Shown in pieces: positions 45,414 through 58,800 of a stretch of DNA of 64,000 nucleotides. Numbering within the stretch: position 1 is the stretch's first letter; each line of letters begins with the position of its first letter. The notes under the pieces were generated by a model. It did not search any database, had not been told where the DNA came from, and saw nothing but the letters and a program-made list of their open reading frames with translations. The DNA comes from Closterium sp. Naga37s-1. Lineage: Eukaryota; Streptophyta; Zygnematophyceae; Desmidiales; Closteriaceae. The stretch covers positions 1,426,001 through 1,490,000 of the forward strand of contig CANJKZ010000774.1 of the NCBI GenBank assembly GCA_947471745.1. The letters are read 5' to 3'. The position numbers and the translations under genes were made by a program.

Positions 45414-47009
45414 CCTAAACCCGCGGACAAGCTCTCCGCCCGCGCCATTCCCTGCGTCTTTCTTGGCTTTGTCCCTGACGCGCCTGGCTGGCAGTTTTAC
45501 CACCCTACCTCGCGCCGTGTCCTCCCCTCTTAGGACGTCACGTTTGACGAGTCGGTTCCCTTTTACCGTCTCTTCCCCTACCGCTCTGCCCCTCTCCTTC
45601 CCCCGCCGCTCTTCCTTGCTCGAGGTCCCCCTACGGTAGACCCCCTCCCTCCTCAGGCTCCGGCTCCCTCAGGTGTCTCTCTGGTAGACCCACCCCCTAG
45701 TGCTGTGCCTGGTGAGGTAGCTGTAGAATCAGGTGCTGCTAGAGGTACTGCATCTCTGGGTGCTGAGCCTCAGGGTGCTGAGACTGGGGGTGCTGAGCCT
45801 GGGGGTACTGAGACTAAGGGTGCTGAGACAAGGGGTGCTGAGCCTGAGGGTGTTGAGCCTGGGGGTGCTGAGTCGGAGGGTGCGGAGTCTGGGGGTGCTG
45901 AGCCTCAGGGTGTTGCTTCGTCTGGAGGTTCTGCTGGTGCTTCGCCGAGACTGTCTCCGCAGCTGCAGCGTGGGTGGCTTGTTTGGCTCGCACGCCTTCA
46001 GAGTGAAGCTACCGGAGCTGGAGGTGCTTGAGCCGCTGGAGCTGGAGCTGCCGGGACTGGTGTTGTTGGGTGTGCTGAAGCTGGAGACCCTACGGAGTCT
46101 GGAGCTGCTGGAGCTGGAGACTCTAGCGCAGGTGGCGCTTGTAGCTGGAGGAGCTGGAGTTGGAGACAGTGGCGCGGGAGGCGCTGGAGCTGGAGGTGCT
46201 GAAGCTCTTGACCCTGGCGGCATTGTGCTGCCGCGATCGTACTTCGTTCCCCTGCTTCAGAAGGTTCTTGGTGTCACGTCTTCTACTTGCCTTACTCCTC
46301 CCTTACTGTGTCCACCGCATGACCAGTCACAGCCGTCGTTACAGCCGGCCTCCCCACTACCTGCTCCCTCTCCTTACACTAAGCAGAGAGGCGGTCTTAT
46401 GGAGCGTCGTGCGCCTGCGTCTCGTCCTGCCTCCCCTGTTCGCACTGGTCGTCGCGTTCCTCGTCCGCGTCCTCCTCCTGTCCCGGGCACACACGCTATG
46501 ACACTTCGTCCTTCCTCTGTTCCACTGCATGTTCCTCTGCCTGCTCCTCCTGAGTCCTCTCTTCCTGCCGTCCCTCACCCTGAGTCTGACCGCGTTCGTG
46601 CTGCCAGACCCTCAGTCTCTCGTCTCCTTGCCACTGCTGTCACTGACCCTTCCTTTGAGTCCATCGCTGCGTCTGCCCTCGTTGCTGAGCTGCTTGACTT
46701 TGCTGTTGCCTATCGTCTAGACTACGCCATTGCTCTTGTTGCTGAGTCTGAGTCTGCCAGTCCTCCGTCCGTTGGGGGTGAGTGTGCTCTTGGCACAGAC
46801 GTCCTTAAGGACAGGCAGGAGGACTTTGAGTGTCTTGCAGCTGCTGTACCTCGTTTCGCTTGCTTGCTGCTTGCCCCTGAGGGAGACCCGGATGCACCAG
46901 ACATCCCGACCCCGCGCTCTTACGCAGAGGCGATTACGGGTCCTTAATCCTCTCAAAGGCAGGCAGCCATGGATGCCGAGATGGCATCCTGGAAGTCCAC
47001 AGGCACCTA
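45414..47009 (+). mobile_element. Fragment K: internal piece of a Copia polyprotein region
   Basis: It begins abruptly in the integrase C-terminal part (IPCVFLGFVPDAPGWQFYHP), runs through the GGAEP-type linker and reaches the first part of reverse transcriptase. There, at 47010, the LTR of element J begins. It has no LTR of its own. It is broken, with about three breaks. Confidence 0.8.
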
Positions 47010-50000
47010 TGTCAGAACATTATAGCTTTTACATTTGTGCAGGATATAGTGGGGTAGCCCATAAGGGGTACAACCCAATTAGGGTTAGTACTTGTACCCA
47101 ACTCTTTTCTATAGTTCATTCATTCTCGTTCATTCCCGGCCCCCAGTCGACCCCTAGCCACGCGCCCGGCCCTGTCGTCCCTAGCCCGCGCCTGCCCCCC
47201 CCCCCCCCCCCCCCCCCGTTGACACCTAGCCCACGCCCGGCCCCACGTCGACCCCTAGCCCGCGCCCGGCCCCCCGTCGACCCCTAGCCCGCGCCCGGCC
47301 CCCCGTCGACCCCTAGCCCGCGCCCGGCCCCATGTCGGCCCCTAGCCCCGCGCCCGGCCCCGTCGGTCCCTAGCCCCGCGCCCGGCCCCGTCGGTCCCTA
47401 GCCCCGCGCCCGGCCCTGTCCCTAGCCCGCGCCCAGCCATGTTGACCCCTAGCCCGCGCACCCGGCCCATTCGACCCCTAGCCCCTCGGCCCCTTCGCCC
47501 GATCTGCTTAAGTCTAGGATTGCTATCTTTGACCTAGACTTTGATGCTATTCTTTCTGCTATGTATGCTTTGTCTGTTAGAGCTGAGGGTGACTGTTACT
47601 GGTGTGTGCCGCCTGAACCAGGTATTGCCGCTAATGCTCTAGGTGCTAGTGAGTCTGGTACTCTCCCTGGTACTGCGCCTGCTGAGGCCTTGCACACCTT
47701 CACGTTGGACTCAGGCGCCTCGCGCTGTTTCTTTCGTGATAGCACCACCCTCACTCTTCTTCCTGCACCTGTCCCGGTCCAACTGGCTGACCCCTCCGGG
47801 GGACCGGTCGTGGCCCGTTCCTCCACTGTCCTCCCGTGTCCGGCGGTTCCGTCCGGCTCACTGTTAGGTCTTCACCTCCCCTCGTTCTCTACGAACTTGG
47901 TGAGTACCGCTGCCCTCCAGGATGCGATGGTCACTACCACCACTCCTGGGGGTCAGCATGTGTCGATCTGCACGTGCACACAAACGGGGCGTCACCTGGC
48001 CACGTTCACTCGTCGTCCAGGGTTGAGTCTGTACACACTCGCTACCGAGCCTTCTCAGGTAGCTGCGTTTGCTCAGGTGTCCGCGTCAGGTCACGTAGCC
48101 GCCTCTTGCTCGTGTCGCCTCCTGACGCACCAGACTCTTCTGTGGCACCACCGCCTGGGTCACCCCTATCTGCCACGCCTTCGTGGCATGCACTCTCGTC
48201 TTCTTGTCTCTAGTCTACCCAGGTCTCTGCCTCCCCTCCCGCCCTCGCCTGCCCCGCCCTGCCTTCCTTGCGTCGAGGGGAGGCAGCGCACCGCTCCTCA
48301 CTCCTCCTCGTTTCCCCCGACGACAGCTCCCCTGCAGACTCTCCACATGGACGTGTGGGGCCCAGCCCGCGTCAGTGGACAGAGCCGCGAGCGCTACTTT
48401 CTACTGGTCGTTGACGACTACTCGCGGTACACCACGGTCTTCCCCTTGCGCAACAAGGGCCAGGTCGTTGATGTCCTGATCCCTTGGATCCGCACAGTCC
48501 GTCTCCAGCTTCGCGAGCAGTTTGGCCAGGACCTTCCTGTCCTGCGTCTGCACTCTGACAGAGGTGGTGAGTTCTCCTCCAGCCTCTTGCGGGACTTTTG
48601 TAGTGGGGAGGGCATACTCCAGTCGTTCACGCTTCCGGACTCCCCTCAGCAAAATGGGATTGCTGAGCGCCGCATTGGCTTATTCATGGAGGTTGCTCGT
48701 ACCTCCATGATCCATGCGGCTGCTGCCCATTTTTTGTGGGGTCTGGTATGCTGCACATCAGCTCAACCTCTGGCCCCGTGTCTCCTTGCCGGAGACCTCG
48801 CCCACACTGCGTTGGACGGGGGAGGTTGGCGATGGTCGGTGTTCCGGGTCTGGGGATCTCGTGCCTTTGTCCATGATACGTCCGCGGACAAGCTCTCCCC
48901 CCGTGCTATCCCCTGCGTCTTCCTTGGCTTTGTCCCTGACGCGCCTGGCTGGCAGTTTTACCACCCCACCTCGCGCCGTGTCCTCCCGTCTCAGGACGTC
49001 ATGTTCGACGAGTCGGTTCCCTTCTACTGTCTTTCCCTACCGCTCTGCCCCTCCCCCACCCCCGCCGCTCTTCCTTGCTCCCGGTCCCCCTCCGGTAGAC
49101 CCCCTCCCGCCCAAGGACCCTGCTCCCTCGGGTGTGTCTCAGGTACACCCTCTCCCTGGGCCTGCGCCTGTTCAGGTAGCTGTTGGCGCAGGTGCTGCTC
49201 GAGGTGCTGCGTCTGGGGGTGCTGCGTCTGGGGGTGCGGAGCCTGGGGGTGCGGAGTCTGAGGGTGCTGAGACTGGGGGTTCTGAGCCTGGGGGTGTTGA
49301 GACTTGAGGTGGTGAGCCAGGGGGTGCTGAGCCTGAGGGTGTTGAGCCTGGGGGTGCTGCATCGGAGGGTGCGGAGTATGGAGGTGCTGAGCCTCAGGGT
49401 GCTGCTTCGTTTGGAGGTTCTGGTGGTGCTTCGTCGAGACTGTCTCTGCAGCAGCTGCGTGAGTGGTTTGTTCGGCGCGCACGCCTTCGGAGTGGAGCTA
49501 CCGAAGCTGGAGGTGCTGGAGCTGCTGGAGCTGGAGGTGCTGGAGTTGCTGCTAGAGCTGGTGTTACTGGAGGTACTGCGGCCACTGGTCCTGGAGGTGC
49601 TCGTACCCGGGGTACTGGAGCTGCCGGGACTGGTGGTGTTGAGGGTGCTGGCGCTAGAGACCCTACGGAGTCTGGAGCTACTGGTGCTGGCGGCACTGGC
49701 GCTGGTGGCGCTGGAGCTGGAGGAGCTGGAGTTGGAGGCACTGGAGCAGGAGGCGCTGGAGTTGGAAGCACTGGTGTTGGAGGCGCTGGAGCTGTTGCCC
49801 CTGGTGGCGCTGTGTGGTCGCGACCGTACTTCGTTCCCCTGCTTCAGCAGGTTCTTGGTACCCCGTCTTCTACTGGCCTTCCTCCTCCCCTCCTGTGTCC
49901 ACCGCCTGACTAGTCTCAACCGCCGTTGCAGTCGGCCTCTCCACTGCCTGCTCCTTTTCCTTACACTGAGCTGTCCGATGGTCTTACAGAGCGTCGTGAG

Positions 50001-51062
50001 CCTGCGTCTCGTCCTGTCTCGCTTGTTCGCACTGCTCGTCGTGTTCCTCGTTCGCGTCCTCCTCCTGTCCCCGGCACGCATGCTATGACCCTTCGTCCTT
50101 CCTCTGTTCCCCTGCGTGTTCCTCTGCCTGCTCCTCCTGAATCCTCTCTTCCTGCCGTCCCCGACCCTGAGTCTGACCGCGCTCGTGCTGCCAGTCCCGC
50201 TGTCTCTCTTCTCCTCGCCACTGCTGTCACAGACCCTTCGTTTGAGTCTGCTGCTGCGTCTGCTCTCGTTGCTGAGCTGCTTGACTTTGCTGCTGCCTGC
50301 CGTCTAGACTACACCACTGCTCTAGTTGCCAAGTCTGCGTCTGACAGTCCTCCGTCCGTCGGGGGTGAGTGTGATCTTGGCACGGACGTCCTTGAGGACA
50401 GGCAGGAGGAATTTGAGTGTCTTGCAACTGCTGTACCTCGTTTTGCTTCCATGCTGCTTGCCCCTGAGGGAGACCCGGATGCACCAGACATCCCGACCCC
50501 GCGCTCTTACGCAGAGGCGATTACGGGACCTTACTCCTCTTAGTGGTAGGCAGCCATGGATGCCGAGATGGCATCCTGGAAGTCCACAGGCACCTACGTT
50601 GACGAGGTCCCACATGGGGCGAACACAGTCGATGGCATGTGGATTTTCAGGGTGAAGCGGCCGCTGGGTTCTCCGCCTGCCTTCAAGGCGCGTTACGTTG
50701 CTCGAGGCTTCAGTCAGCGACAGGGGGTTGACTACTTCCAGACCTTTTCCCCCACCCCGAAGATGACTACTCTTCGAGTGTTGCTGCACGTCGCTGCTCA
50801 GTGTGACTACGAGCTCCACTCTCTGGACTTCAGCACAGCTTTCTTGCAGGGCAGCCTGCACGAGGAGATCTGGCTGCGCCGCCCACCTGGCTTCACTGGG
50901 TCGTTTCCTGCAGGTACCCAGTGGAGCCTTCGGCGGCCAGTCTAAGGTCCAGTCTACGGTCTCCGCCAGGCGCCTCGCGAGTGGCACAACACACTCAGGA
51001 CTACACTTGCGGCTCTTGGGTTTGCTCCTTCTACTGCTGACCCGTCACTGTTTCTACGCACC
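47010..51062 (+). mobile_element. Element J: Copia retrotransposon, 5' part
   Basis: The LTR at 47010 to about 47136 starts TGTCAGAACATTATAG and is related to the LTRs of H. A G/C leader minisatellite follows (47138-47490), then the end of gag, protease (about 47700), integrase (about 48200-49060), a long GGAEP-type linker and reverse transcriptase to 51062. At that point the sequence switches to element I in the opposite orientation. It is broken, with about six breaks. Confidence 0.82.
47138..47490 (+). repeat. Leader minisatellite of element J
   Basis: A repeat of about 25-29 bp built on GCGCCCGGCCCC plus GTCGACCCCTAGCCC. It has the same core as the leaders of H and I and of the non-autonomous element A. 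Confidence 0.85.
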
Positions 51063-54000
51063 AAGCAAGTCAAGCAGTAAGCAAGTGAGGCAAAGTAGGT
51101 ACAAGGCCTAACACAGTAGAGAAGCGCTGATGATCACCAGGCGGAAGAGCCTTGGTGAATATATCAGCAGTGTTGGCTCTAGTGGCCACATACGCAAGAC
51201 GAAGCTGGTCACGCTGCTGCAACTCTCGAGCAAGGAAATATTGCAGAGCAATGTGCTTCGTTCTGTGCTCGAGTCTGTGCTCCTGACACAAGGCAATCAT
51301 GGCCTTGTTGTCTACGTACACAACTGGAGGCGAACGAGGCTGCTCTCCCAAGTCAGTCAGCAGGTAGGTGAGCCAGCGTAGCTCCTGTGCAGCCATGGCC
51401 CCGGCGTAGATCTCAGCCTCACAACTGGAGCTGAGATCCAAAGACGAGCGGGTAGACCGCCGGGAAACAGAGCCGGAACAGAGGCTGAAGGTGTAACCCT
51501 GTGACAAACGCTGTGTAGCTGAGTCGTCAACCCAGGAGGCGTCTGCGTGACCGGTAAGGACAACTGGACCCCGTCCTCCAAGCACGAGCCCCATGCCTGA
51601 CGTACTGCACAAGTAGCGCAGTACCCTCTTCGCAGCATCCCAGTGCACCTTTCGTTGCCTACGGGGAGCCACGTAGCGAGCCAGAAGGCTGAGAGGGTAC
51701 GCGAGGTCAGGTCGTGTGCACGTCATCAGGTACATGAGGCAACCCACAAGCTCTGGGTACGGACCACTCAGCTCTACGGCCTCGTCCGAAGGTGGAGCTC
51801 AGAGCGAGTGGTGGGTAGACAGAGGAGTGGGCTGTGGCGAGGAGAACTGGAGGCCGAAACGCTGAAGGACCTGGTGCACCATGTGTGACTGAGTCATGGT
51901 AATGGTGCGCCGTGCTCTGTCCCGGGTGATCTGCAGGCCAAGATAGCTGCGCAGTTCACCCAGGTCAGAGCAAGTGTGTCTCTTCTGCAGTTCCGACTTC
52001 ACAAGGGTCAGTGCCTCTGTATCAGCAGTGGCAAAGATGAGGTCGTCGATGCAGACACCTGAGGGTCTACCTGAGACACACCTGAGGGAGTAGGACCCTG
52101 GGGCGGGAGGAGGTCTACCGGAGGGGGACCGGGAGCAAGGAAGAGCGGCGGGGGCGGGGGAGGAGCAGAGCGGTAGGGGAAGTGACGGTAGAAGGGAACC
52201 GACTCGTCGAACGTAACGTCCTGAGATGGGAGGACATGGCGCGAGGTGGGGTGGTAAAACTGCCAGCCAGGCGCGTCAGGGACAAAGCCAAGGAAGACAC
52301 AGGGGATAGCACGGGGGGAGAGCTTGTCCGCGGACGTATCACGAACAAAGGCACAAGATCCCCAGACCCGGAACACCGACGCATTGTCAACCTTCCCCTT
52401 CTAACGCAGTGTGGGCGAGGAGACACGGGGCCAGAGGTTGAGCTGATGTGCAGCATACCAAACCGCAAACGGCCACAGAAAATGGGGAGCAGCCGCACGG
52501 ATCATGGAGGTACGAGCAACCTCCATGACTAAGCCAATGCGGCGCTCAGCAATCCCATTTTGCTGAGGGGAGTCCGGAAGCGTGAACGACTGGAGTATGC
52601 CCTCCCCACGACAAAAGTCCCGCAAGAGGCTGGAGGAGAACTCACCACCTCTGTCAGAGTGCAGACGCAGGACAGGAAGGTCCAGGCCAAACCGCCCCCG
52701 AAGCTGGAGACGGACTGTGCGGATCCAAGGGATCAGGACATTAAGGACCTGGCCCTTGCTGCGCAAGGGGAAGACCGTGGTGTACCGCGAGTAGTAGAAA
52801 GTAGCGCTCGCGGCTCTGTCCACTAACGCGGGCTGGGCCCCACACGTCCATGTGGAGAGTCTGCAGGGGAGCAGTCGTCGGGGGAAACGAGGAGGAATGA
52901 GGAGCGGCGCACTGCCGCCCCTCGACGCAAGGAAGGCAGGGCAGGGCAGGCGAGGGCGGGAGGGGAGGCAGAGACCTGGGTAGACCAGAGACAAGAAGAC
53001 GAGAGTGCATGCCACGAAGGTGTGGCAGAGAGGGGTGACCCAGGCGGTGGTGCCACAGAAGAGTCTGGTGCGACAGGAGGCGACACGAGCAAGAGGCGGC
53101 TACATGACCTGACGCGGACACCTGAGCAGACGCAGCTACCTGAGAAGGCTCAGTAGCGAGTGTGTACAGACTCGACCCTGGCCGACAAGTGAACGTGGCC
53201 AGGTGACGCCCCGTCCGTGTGCACGTGCAGATCGACACACGCTGAACCCCAGGAGTGGTGGTAGTGACCATCGCATCCTGGAGGGCAGCAGTACTCACCA
53301 AGTTCGTAGAGAATGAGGGGAGGTGAAGACCTGACAGTGAGCCGGACGGAACCGCCGGACACGGGAGGAACGGGCCACGACCAGTCCCCCGGAGGGGTCA
53401 GCCAGTCGGACCGGGACAGGTGCAGGAAGAGGAGTGAGGGTGGTGCTGTCACGAAAGAAACAGCACGAGGCGCCTGAGTCCAACGTGAAGGTGTGCAAGG
53501 CCTCAGCAGGCGCAGTACCAGGGAGAGTACCAGACTCACTAGCACCTAGAGCAGTAGCGGCTATACCTGGGTCAGGCGGCACACACCAGTAACAGTCACC
53601 CTCAGCACTAACAGACAAAGCATACATAGCAGAAAGAATAGCATCAAAGTCTAGGTCAGAGATAGCAATCTTAGACTTAAGCAGATATGCCCTGCGAGGG
53701 AGCTCGACGTCGTCACCAAACTCAGCACGCCAAGCGTCGTCGAGGCGGGAGAAGCAGCGGTGCTGAGTGTGGAGCCGCCCGCAAGTCTGACCAGCACAAT
53801 CACCCATGCGAATGACATACAGGCAACTACCCCCAGACGCCCCACGCAGAAACCACTCACGAAGCTGCTGGGGATACGGGGTCACGCTCCGACGCTGCTG
53901 CTGCTGACGCTAGCCACCCCCAGAACCAACACGCCGAGCACCAGTCCCACCACCACCAGTCCCACCGCCTCCACTGCCGCCACTCCCACCGCTGCCTCCA

Positions 54001-54827
54001 CCACCGCCACCAGAGCCCCCACTCCCGCCAACAGTCCCACCGCCGCCACCACCTCCACTGCTGCCCCCACCACCACTCCCGCTGCCACCTCCACCACCAC
54101 CGCTGCCACCAACACCACCCCGGCCACCCTTGCCCTTGCTGCTGCGGTGCTTCGCACTAGCAGAAGCAGCCCCGACGTCCTCAGTAACAGAGACGTCTGC
54201 AGCAGCAGCAGAGGCGTAGGAGGGGGCAAGGGGGGAGGGGGAACTCCCCTCAAAGAAGAACGGGCGCGAAGGTGGGAAACCAGGTCCTCGACTGTGGAAA
54301 AGGCGGAAAACTCGGGGAATAGGTAGGGCAGAAGTAGGCGGCCTAGAGCAGCAGTGGCAAGGGAGGAGTAGCGAGCGACTACAGCGTCGTACAGCGCCTG
54401 CGCTGTCCTGTGCTGTCCAAAGTGAGCGCATTCAGCTAATGGCAGGTGGTTGCGAATGGCTAAGCAGGCAGCAGCATCGCGAGTAAGCCACTGTGAGCGA
54501 GTCGAACTGTCAGCTGTGGCGGAAGGGGCAGTAGCAGCGCCTGACGCTAGGTCAAACAGCGAGACACTGTCCTTAGAATTGCTCAGTAAGTACAGCTACA
54601 CGTCGTCGAGCCACGTGTCAAACTGAACCGGTCTACCCTCATGATCAAACGCAAGAACCCGAAGCGAAGCCATAGCTGTGCGGCACGCAGGAGCAGCAGT
54701 TCAGCTGTAGCAGCAGTTGTAGCAGCTGGAGCAGTAGCAGCAGTGACAGTGGGGCTAAGGGGCCGAGGGGCTAGGGGTCGACTGGGCCAGGTGCGCGGGC
54801 TAGGGGTCACCGGGGCCGGGCGCGGGG
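51063..54827 (-). mobile_element. Element I: Copia retrotransposon, inverted relative to J and H
   Basis: Read on the minus strand it has a leader repeat remnant, gag (MRVDRFSL-type start region, Gly-rich tail), protease, integrase (SPQQNGIAERRIG), reverse transcriptase and RNase H, ending DIFTKALPPGDHQRF near 51110. No LTR is present at either end within these bounds. It is broken, with several breaks including loss of internal sequence. It shares its family with J and H. Confidence 0.8.
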
Positions 54828-54989
54828 CTTACATTATGTAGGCTGTAGTGGGGTAGCCCATAAGGGGTACAACCCAATTAGGGTTAGTACTTGTACCCAA
54901 CGCTTTGCTAGTTCATTCATTCTCGTTCATTCTATTGACATGGTTTCCGAGCAGGTCCTCCGCTAGGTCCAAAATTTTTTCCTTATGCC

Positions 54990-55860
54990 CACCACTACCC
55001 TGACCTTAGGCCCGTCGCCCCTAGGCCCGTCGACCCTAGCCTACGCGCGCCCGGCCCGTCGCCCCTAGTCTACGCGCCCAGCCCGTCGCTCCTAGCCTAC
55101 GCGCGCCCGGTCCGTCGACCCTAGCCTATGCGGCCCGTCGACCCCTAGCCCGCGGCCCGTCGACCCCTAGCCCAGCGCCCGGCCGTCCTTAGCCCGCGCC
55201 CGGCGCGTCGATCCCTAGCCCTTCTCCCGGCCTCCTCGACACCTAGCCCGCGCCCGGCCTGCCCCACGTCGACCCCTAGCCCGCGCCCGGCTCCCCGTCG
55301 ACACCTAGCCACGCGCCCGGCCCCGTCGACACCTTGCCTGCGCCCGGCCCCGCGTCGACCTCTAGCCAGCGCCCGGCCCCCAGTCGACCCCTAGCCACGC
55401 GCCTGGCCCTGTCGTCCCTAGCCCGCGCCCCCCCCCCCCCGTCGACACCTAGCCCGCGCCCGGCCCCACGTTGACCCCTAGCCTGCGCCCGGCCCCCCGT
55501 CGACCCCTAGCCACGCGCCTGGCCCCGACGACACCTAGCCCGCGCCCGGCCCCCCCCTCCCCCGTCGACCCCTAGCTACGCACCCGGCCTTGTCGACCCC
55601 TAGCCCGCGCCCGGCCCCCCGTCGACCCCTAGCCCGCGCCCGGCCTTGTCGGCCCCTAGCCCCGCGCCCGGCCCCGTCCCTAGCCCGCGCCCAGCCCCCT
55701 GTCGACCCCTAGCCCCGCGCCCGGCCCTGTCGACCCCTAGCCCGCGCCCGGCCCCGTCGCTCCCTAGCCCCGCGCCCGGCCCCATCCCTAGCCCGTGCCT
55801 GGCCCCGTTGACCCCTAGCCCGCGCACCTGGCCCAGTCGACCCCTTGCCCCTCGGCCCCT
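54990..55860 (+). repeat. Leader minisatellite of element H
   Basis: About 30 imperfect copies of a 25-30 bp unit with GCGCCCGGCCCC and GTCGACCCCTAGCCC run through the leader. It lies between the primer site and gag. Confidence 0.88.
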
Positions 55861-58800
55861 TAGCCCCACTGTCACTGCTGCTACTGCTCCAGCTGCTACT
55901 GCTGCTGCTACAGCTGCTACTGCTGCTCCTACGTGCTGCACAGCTATGGGTTCGCTTCGGGTTCTTGCGTTTGATCACGAGGGTAGACCGCTCAGTTTGA
56001 CACGTGGCTCGACGACCTACAGCTGTACCTACTAAGCGATTCTAAGGACAGTGTCTCGCTGTTTGTCCTAGCGTCAGGCGCTGCTACTGCCCCTCCCGCC
56101 ACAGCCGACAGTTCGACTCGCTCACAGTGGCTTACACGCGGCGCTGCTGCCCGTTTAGCCATTCGCAACCACCTGCCATTAGCTGAATGCGCTCACTTTG
56201 GATAGCACAGGACACCGCAGGCGCTGTACGACACTGTAGTCGCTCGCTACTCCTCCCCTGCCACTGCTGCTCTAGGCCGCCTACTTCTGCCCTACCTGTT
56301 CCCCGAGCTGTCCACCTTTGCCACAGTCGAGGACCTGGTTTCCCACCTTCCTTGAGTCGAGGGGCGGCAGCGCGCCGCTCCTCACTCCTCCTCGTTTCTC
56401 CCGACGACTGCTCCCCTGCAGACTCTCCACATGGACGTGTGGGGCCCAGCCCACGTCAGTGGATAGAGCCGCGAGCGCTACCTTCTGCTGGTCGTTGACG
56501 ACTACTCGCGGTACACCACGGTCTTCCCCTTGCGCAGCAAGGGCCAGGTCGTTGATGTCCTGATCCCTTGGATCCGCACAGTGCGTCTCCAGCTTCGCGA
56601 GCGGTTTGGCCAGGACCTTCCTGTCCTGCGTCTGCACTCTGACAGAGGTGGTGAGTTCTCCTCCAGCCTCTTGCGGGACTTTTGTCGTGGGGAGGGCATA
56701 CTCAAGTCGTTCACGCTTCCGGACTCCCCTCAGCAAAATGGGATTGCTGAGCGCCGCATTGGCTTAGTCATGGAGGTTGCTCGTACCTCCATGATCCATG
56801 CGGCTGCTCCCCATTTTCTGTGGCCGTTTGCGGTCCGGTATGCTGCACATCAGCTCAACCTCTGGCCCCGTGTCTCCTTGCCGGAGACCTCGCCCACACT
56901 GCGTTGGACGAGGGAGGTTGGCGATGCGTCGGTGTTCCGGGTCTGGGGATCTCGTGCCTTTGTTCGTGATACGTCCGCGGACAAGCTCTCCCCCCGTGCT
57001 ATCCCCTGCGTCTTCCTTGGCTTTGTCCCTGACGCGCCTGGCTGGCAGTTTTACCACCCCACCTCGCGCCGTGTCCTCCCGTCTCAGGACGTCATGTTCG
57101 ACGAGTCGGTTCCCTTCTATCGTCTCTTCCCCTACCGCTCTGCCCCTCCCCCGCCCCCGCCGCTCTTTCTTGCTCCCGGTCCCCCTCCGGTAGACCCCCT
57201 CTCCCTTCAGGGTCCTGCTCCCTCAGGTGTGTCTCAGGTAGACCCTCTCCCCGGTCCTGCGCCGGTTCAGGTAGCTGTCGGCTCAGGTGATGCTCGAGGT
57301 GCTGCGTCTGGGGGTGCTGCGTCTGGGGGTGCAGAGCCTGGGGGTGCGAAGTCTGAGGGTGCTGAGACTGGGGGTGCTGAGCCTGGGGGTGTTGAGACTC
57401 TGGGTGGTGAGCCTGGGGGTGCTGAGCCTGAGGGTGTTGAGCCTGGGGGTGCTGCGTCGGAGGGTGCGGAGTCTGGAGGTGCTGAGTCTCAGGGTGCTTC
57501 TTCATCTGGAGGTTCTGCTGGTGCTTTGCCGAGACTGTCTCCGCAGCAGCTGCGTGAGTGGCTTGTTCGGCGCGCACGCCTTTGGAGTGGAGCTACCGGA
57601 GCTGGAGGTGCTGGAGCTGCTGGAGCTCGAGGTGCTGGAGTTGCTGGTGGAGCTGGTGTTACTGGAGGTACTGCGGCCACTGGTCCTGGAGGTGCTTGTA
57701 CCCGGGGTACTGGAGCTGCCGGGACTGGTGGTGTCGAGGGTGCTGGCGCTGGAGCCTCTGGCGCTGGTGGCGCTGGATCTGGAGGAGCTGGAGTTGGAGG
57801 CACTGGAGCAGGAGGCGCTGGAGTTGGAGGCACTGGTGTTGGAGGCGCTGGAGCTGTTGCCCCTGGTGGCGCTGTGCGACTGCGACCGTACTTTGTTCCC
57901 CTGCTTCAACAGGTTCTTGGTACCCCGTCTTCTACTGGCCTTCCTCCTCCCCTCCTGTGTCCACCGCCTGACCGGTCTCAGCCGCCGTTGCAGTCGGCCT
58001 CTCCACTGCCTGCTCCTTCTCCTTACACAGAGCTGTCCGGCGGTCTTACAGAGCATCGTGAGCCTGCGTCTTGTCCTGTCTCGTCCTGTTCCTCGTTCGC
58101 GTCCTCCTCCTGTCCCCGGCACGCACGCTATGACCCTTCAAAATTCCTCTGTTCCCCTGCGTGTTCCTCTGCCTGCTCCTCGTGAGTCCTCTCTTCCTGA
58201 GGTCCCTGACCCTGAGTCTGACCGCGCTTGTGCTGCCAGTCCCACTGTCTCTCTTCTCCTCGCCACTGCTGTCACTGACCCTTTGTTTGAGTCTGCTGCT
58301 GCGTCTGCTCTCGTTGCTGAGCTGCTTGACATTGCTGCTGCCTGCCGTCTAGACTACACCACTGCTCTAGTTGCTGAGTCTGCGTCTGCCAGTCCTCCGT
58401 CCGTCGGGGGTGAGTGTGCTCTTGGCACGGACGTCCTTGAGGACAGGCAGGAGGACTTTGAGTGTCTTGCAGCTGCTGTACCTCGTGTCGCTTCCATGCT
58501 GCTTGCCCCTGAGGGAGACCCGGATGCACTAGACATCCCGACCCTGCGCTCTTACGCAGAGGCGATTACGGGTCCTTACTCCTCTCAGTGGCAGGCAGCC
58601 ATGGATGCCGAGATGGCATCCTAGAAGTCCACAGGCAACTACGTCGATGAGGTTCCCCCACCTGGGGCGAACATAGTCGATGGCATGTGGATTTACAGGG
58701 TGAAGCGGCCGCCGGGTTCTCCGCCTGCCTTCAAGGCGCGTTACGTTGCTCGAGGCTTCAGTCAACGACAGGGAGTTGACTACTTCCAGACCTTTTCCCC

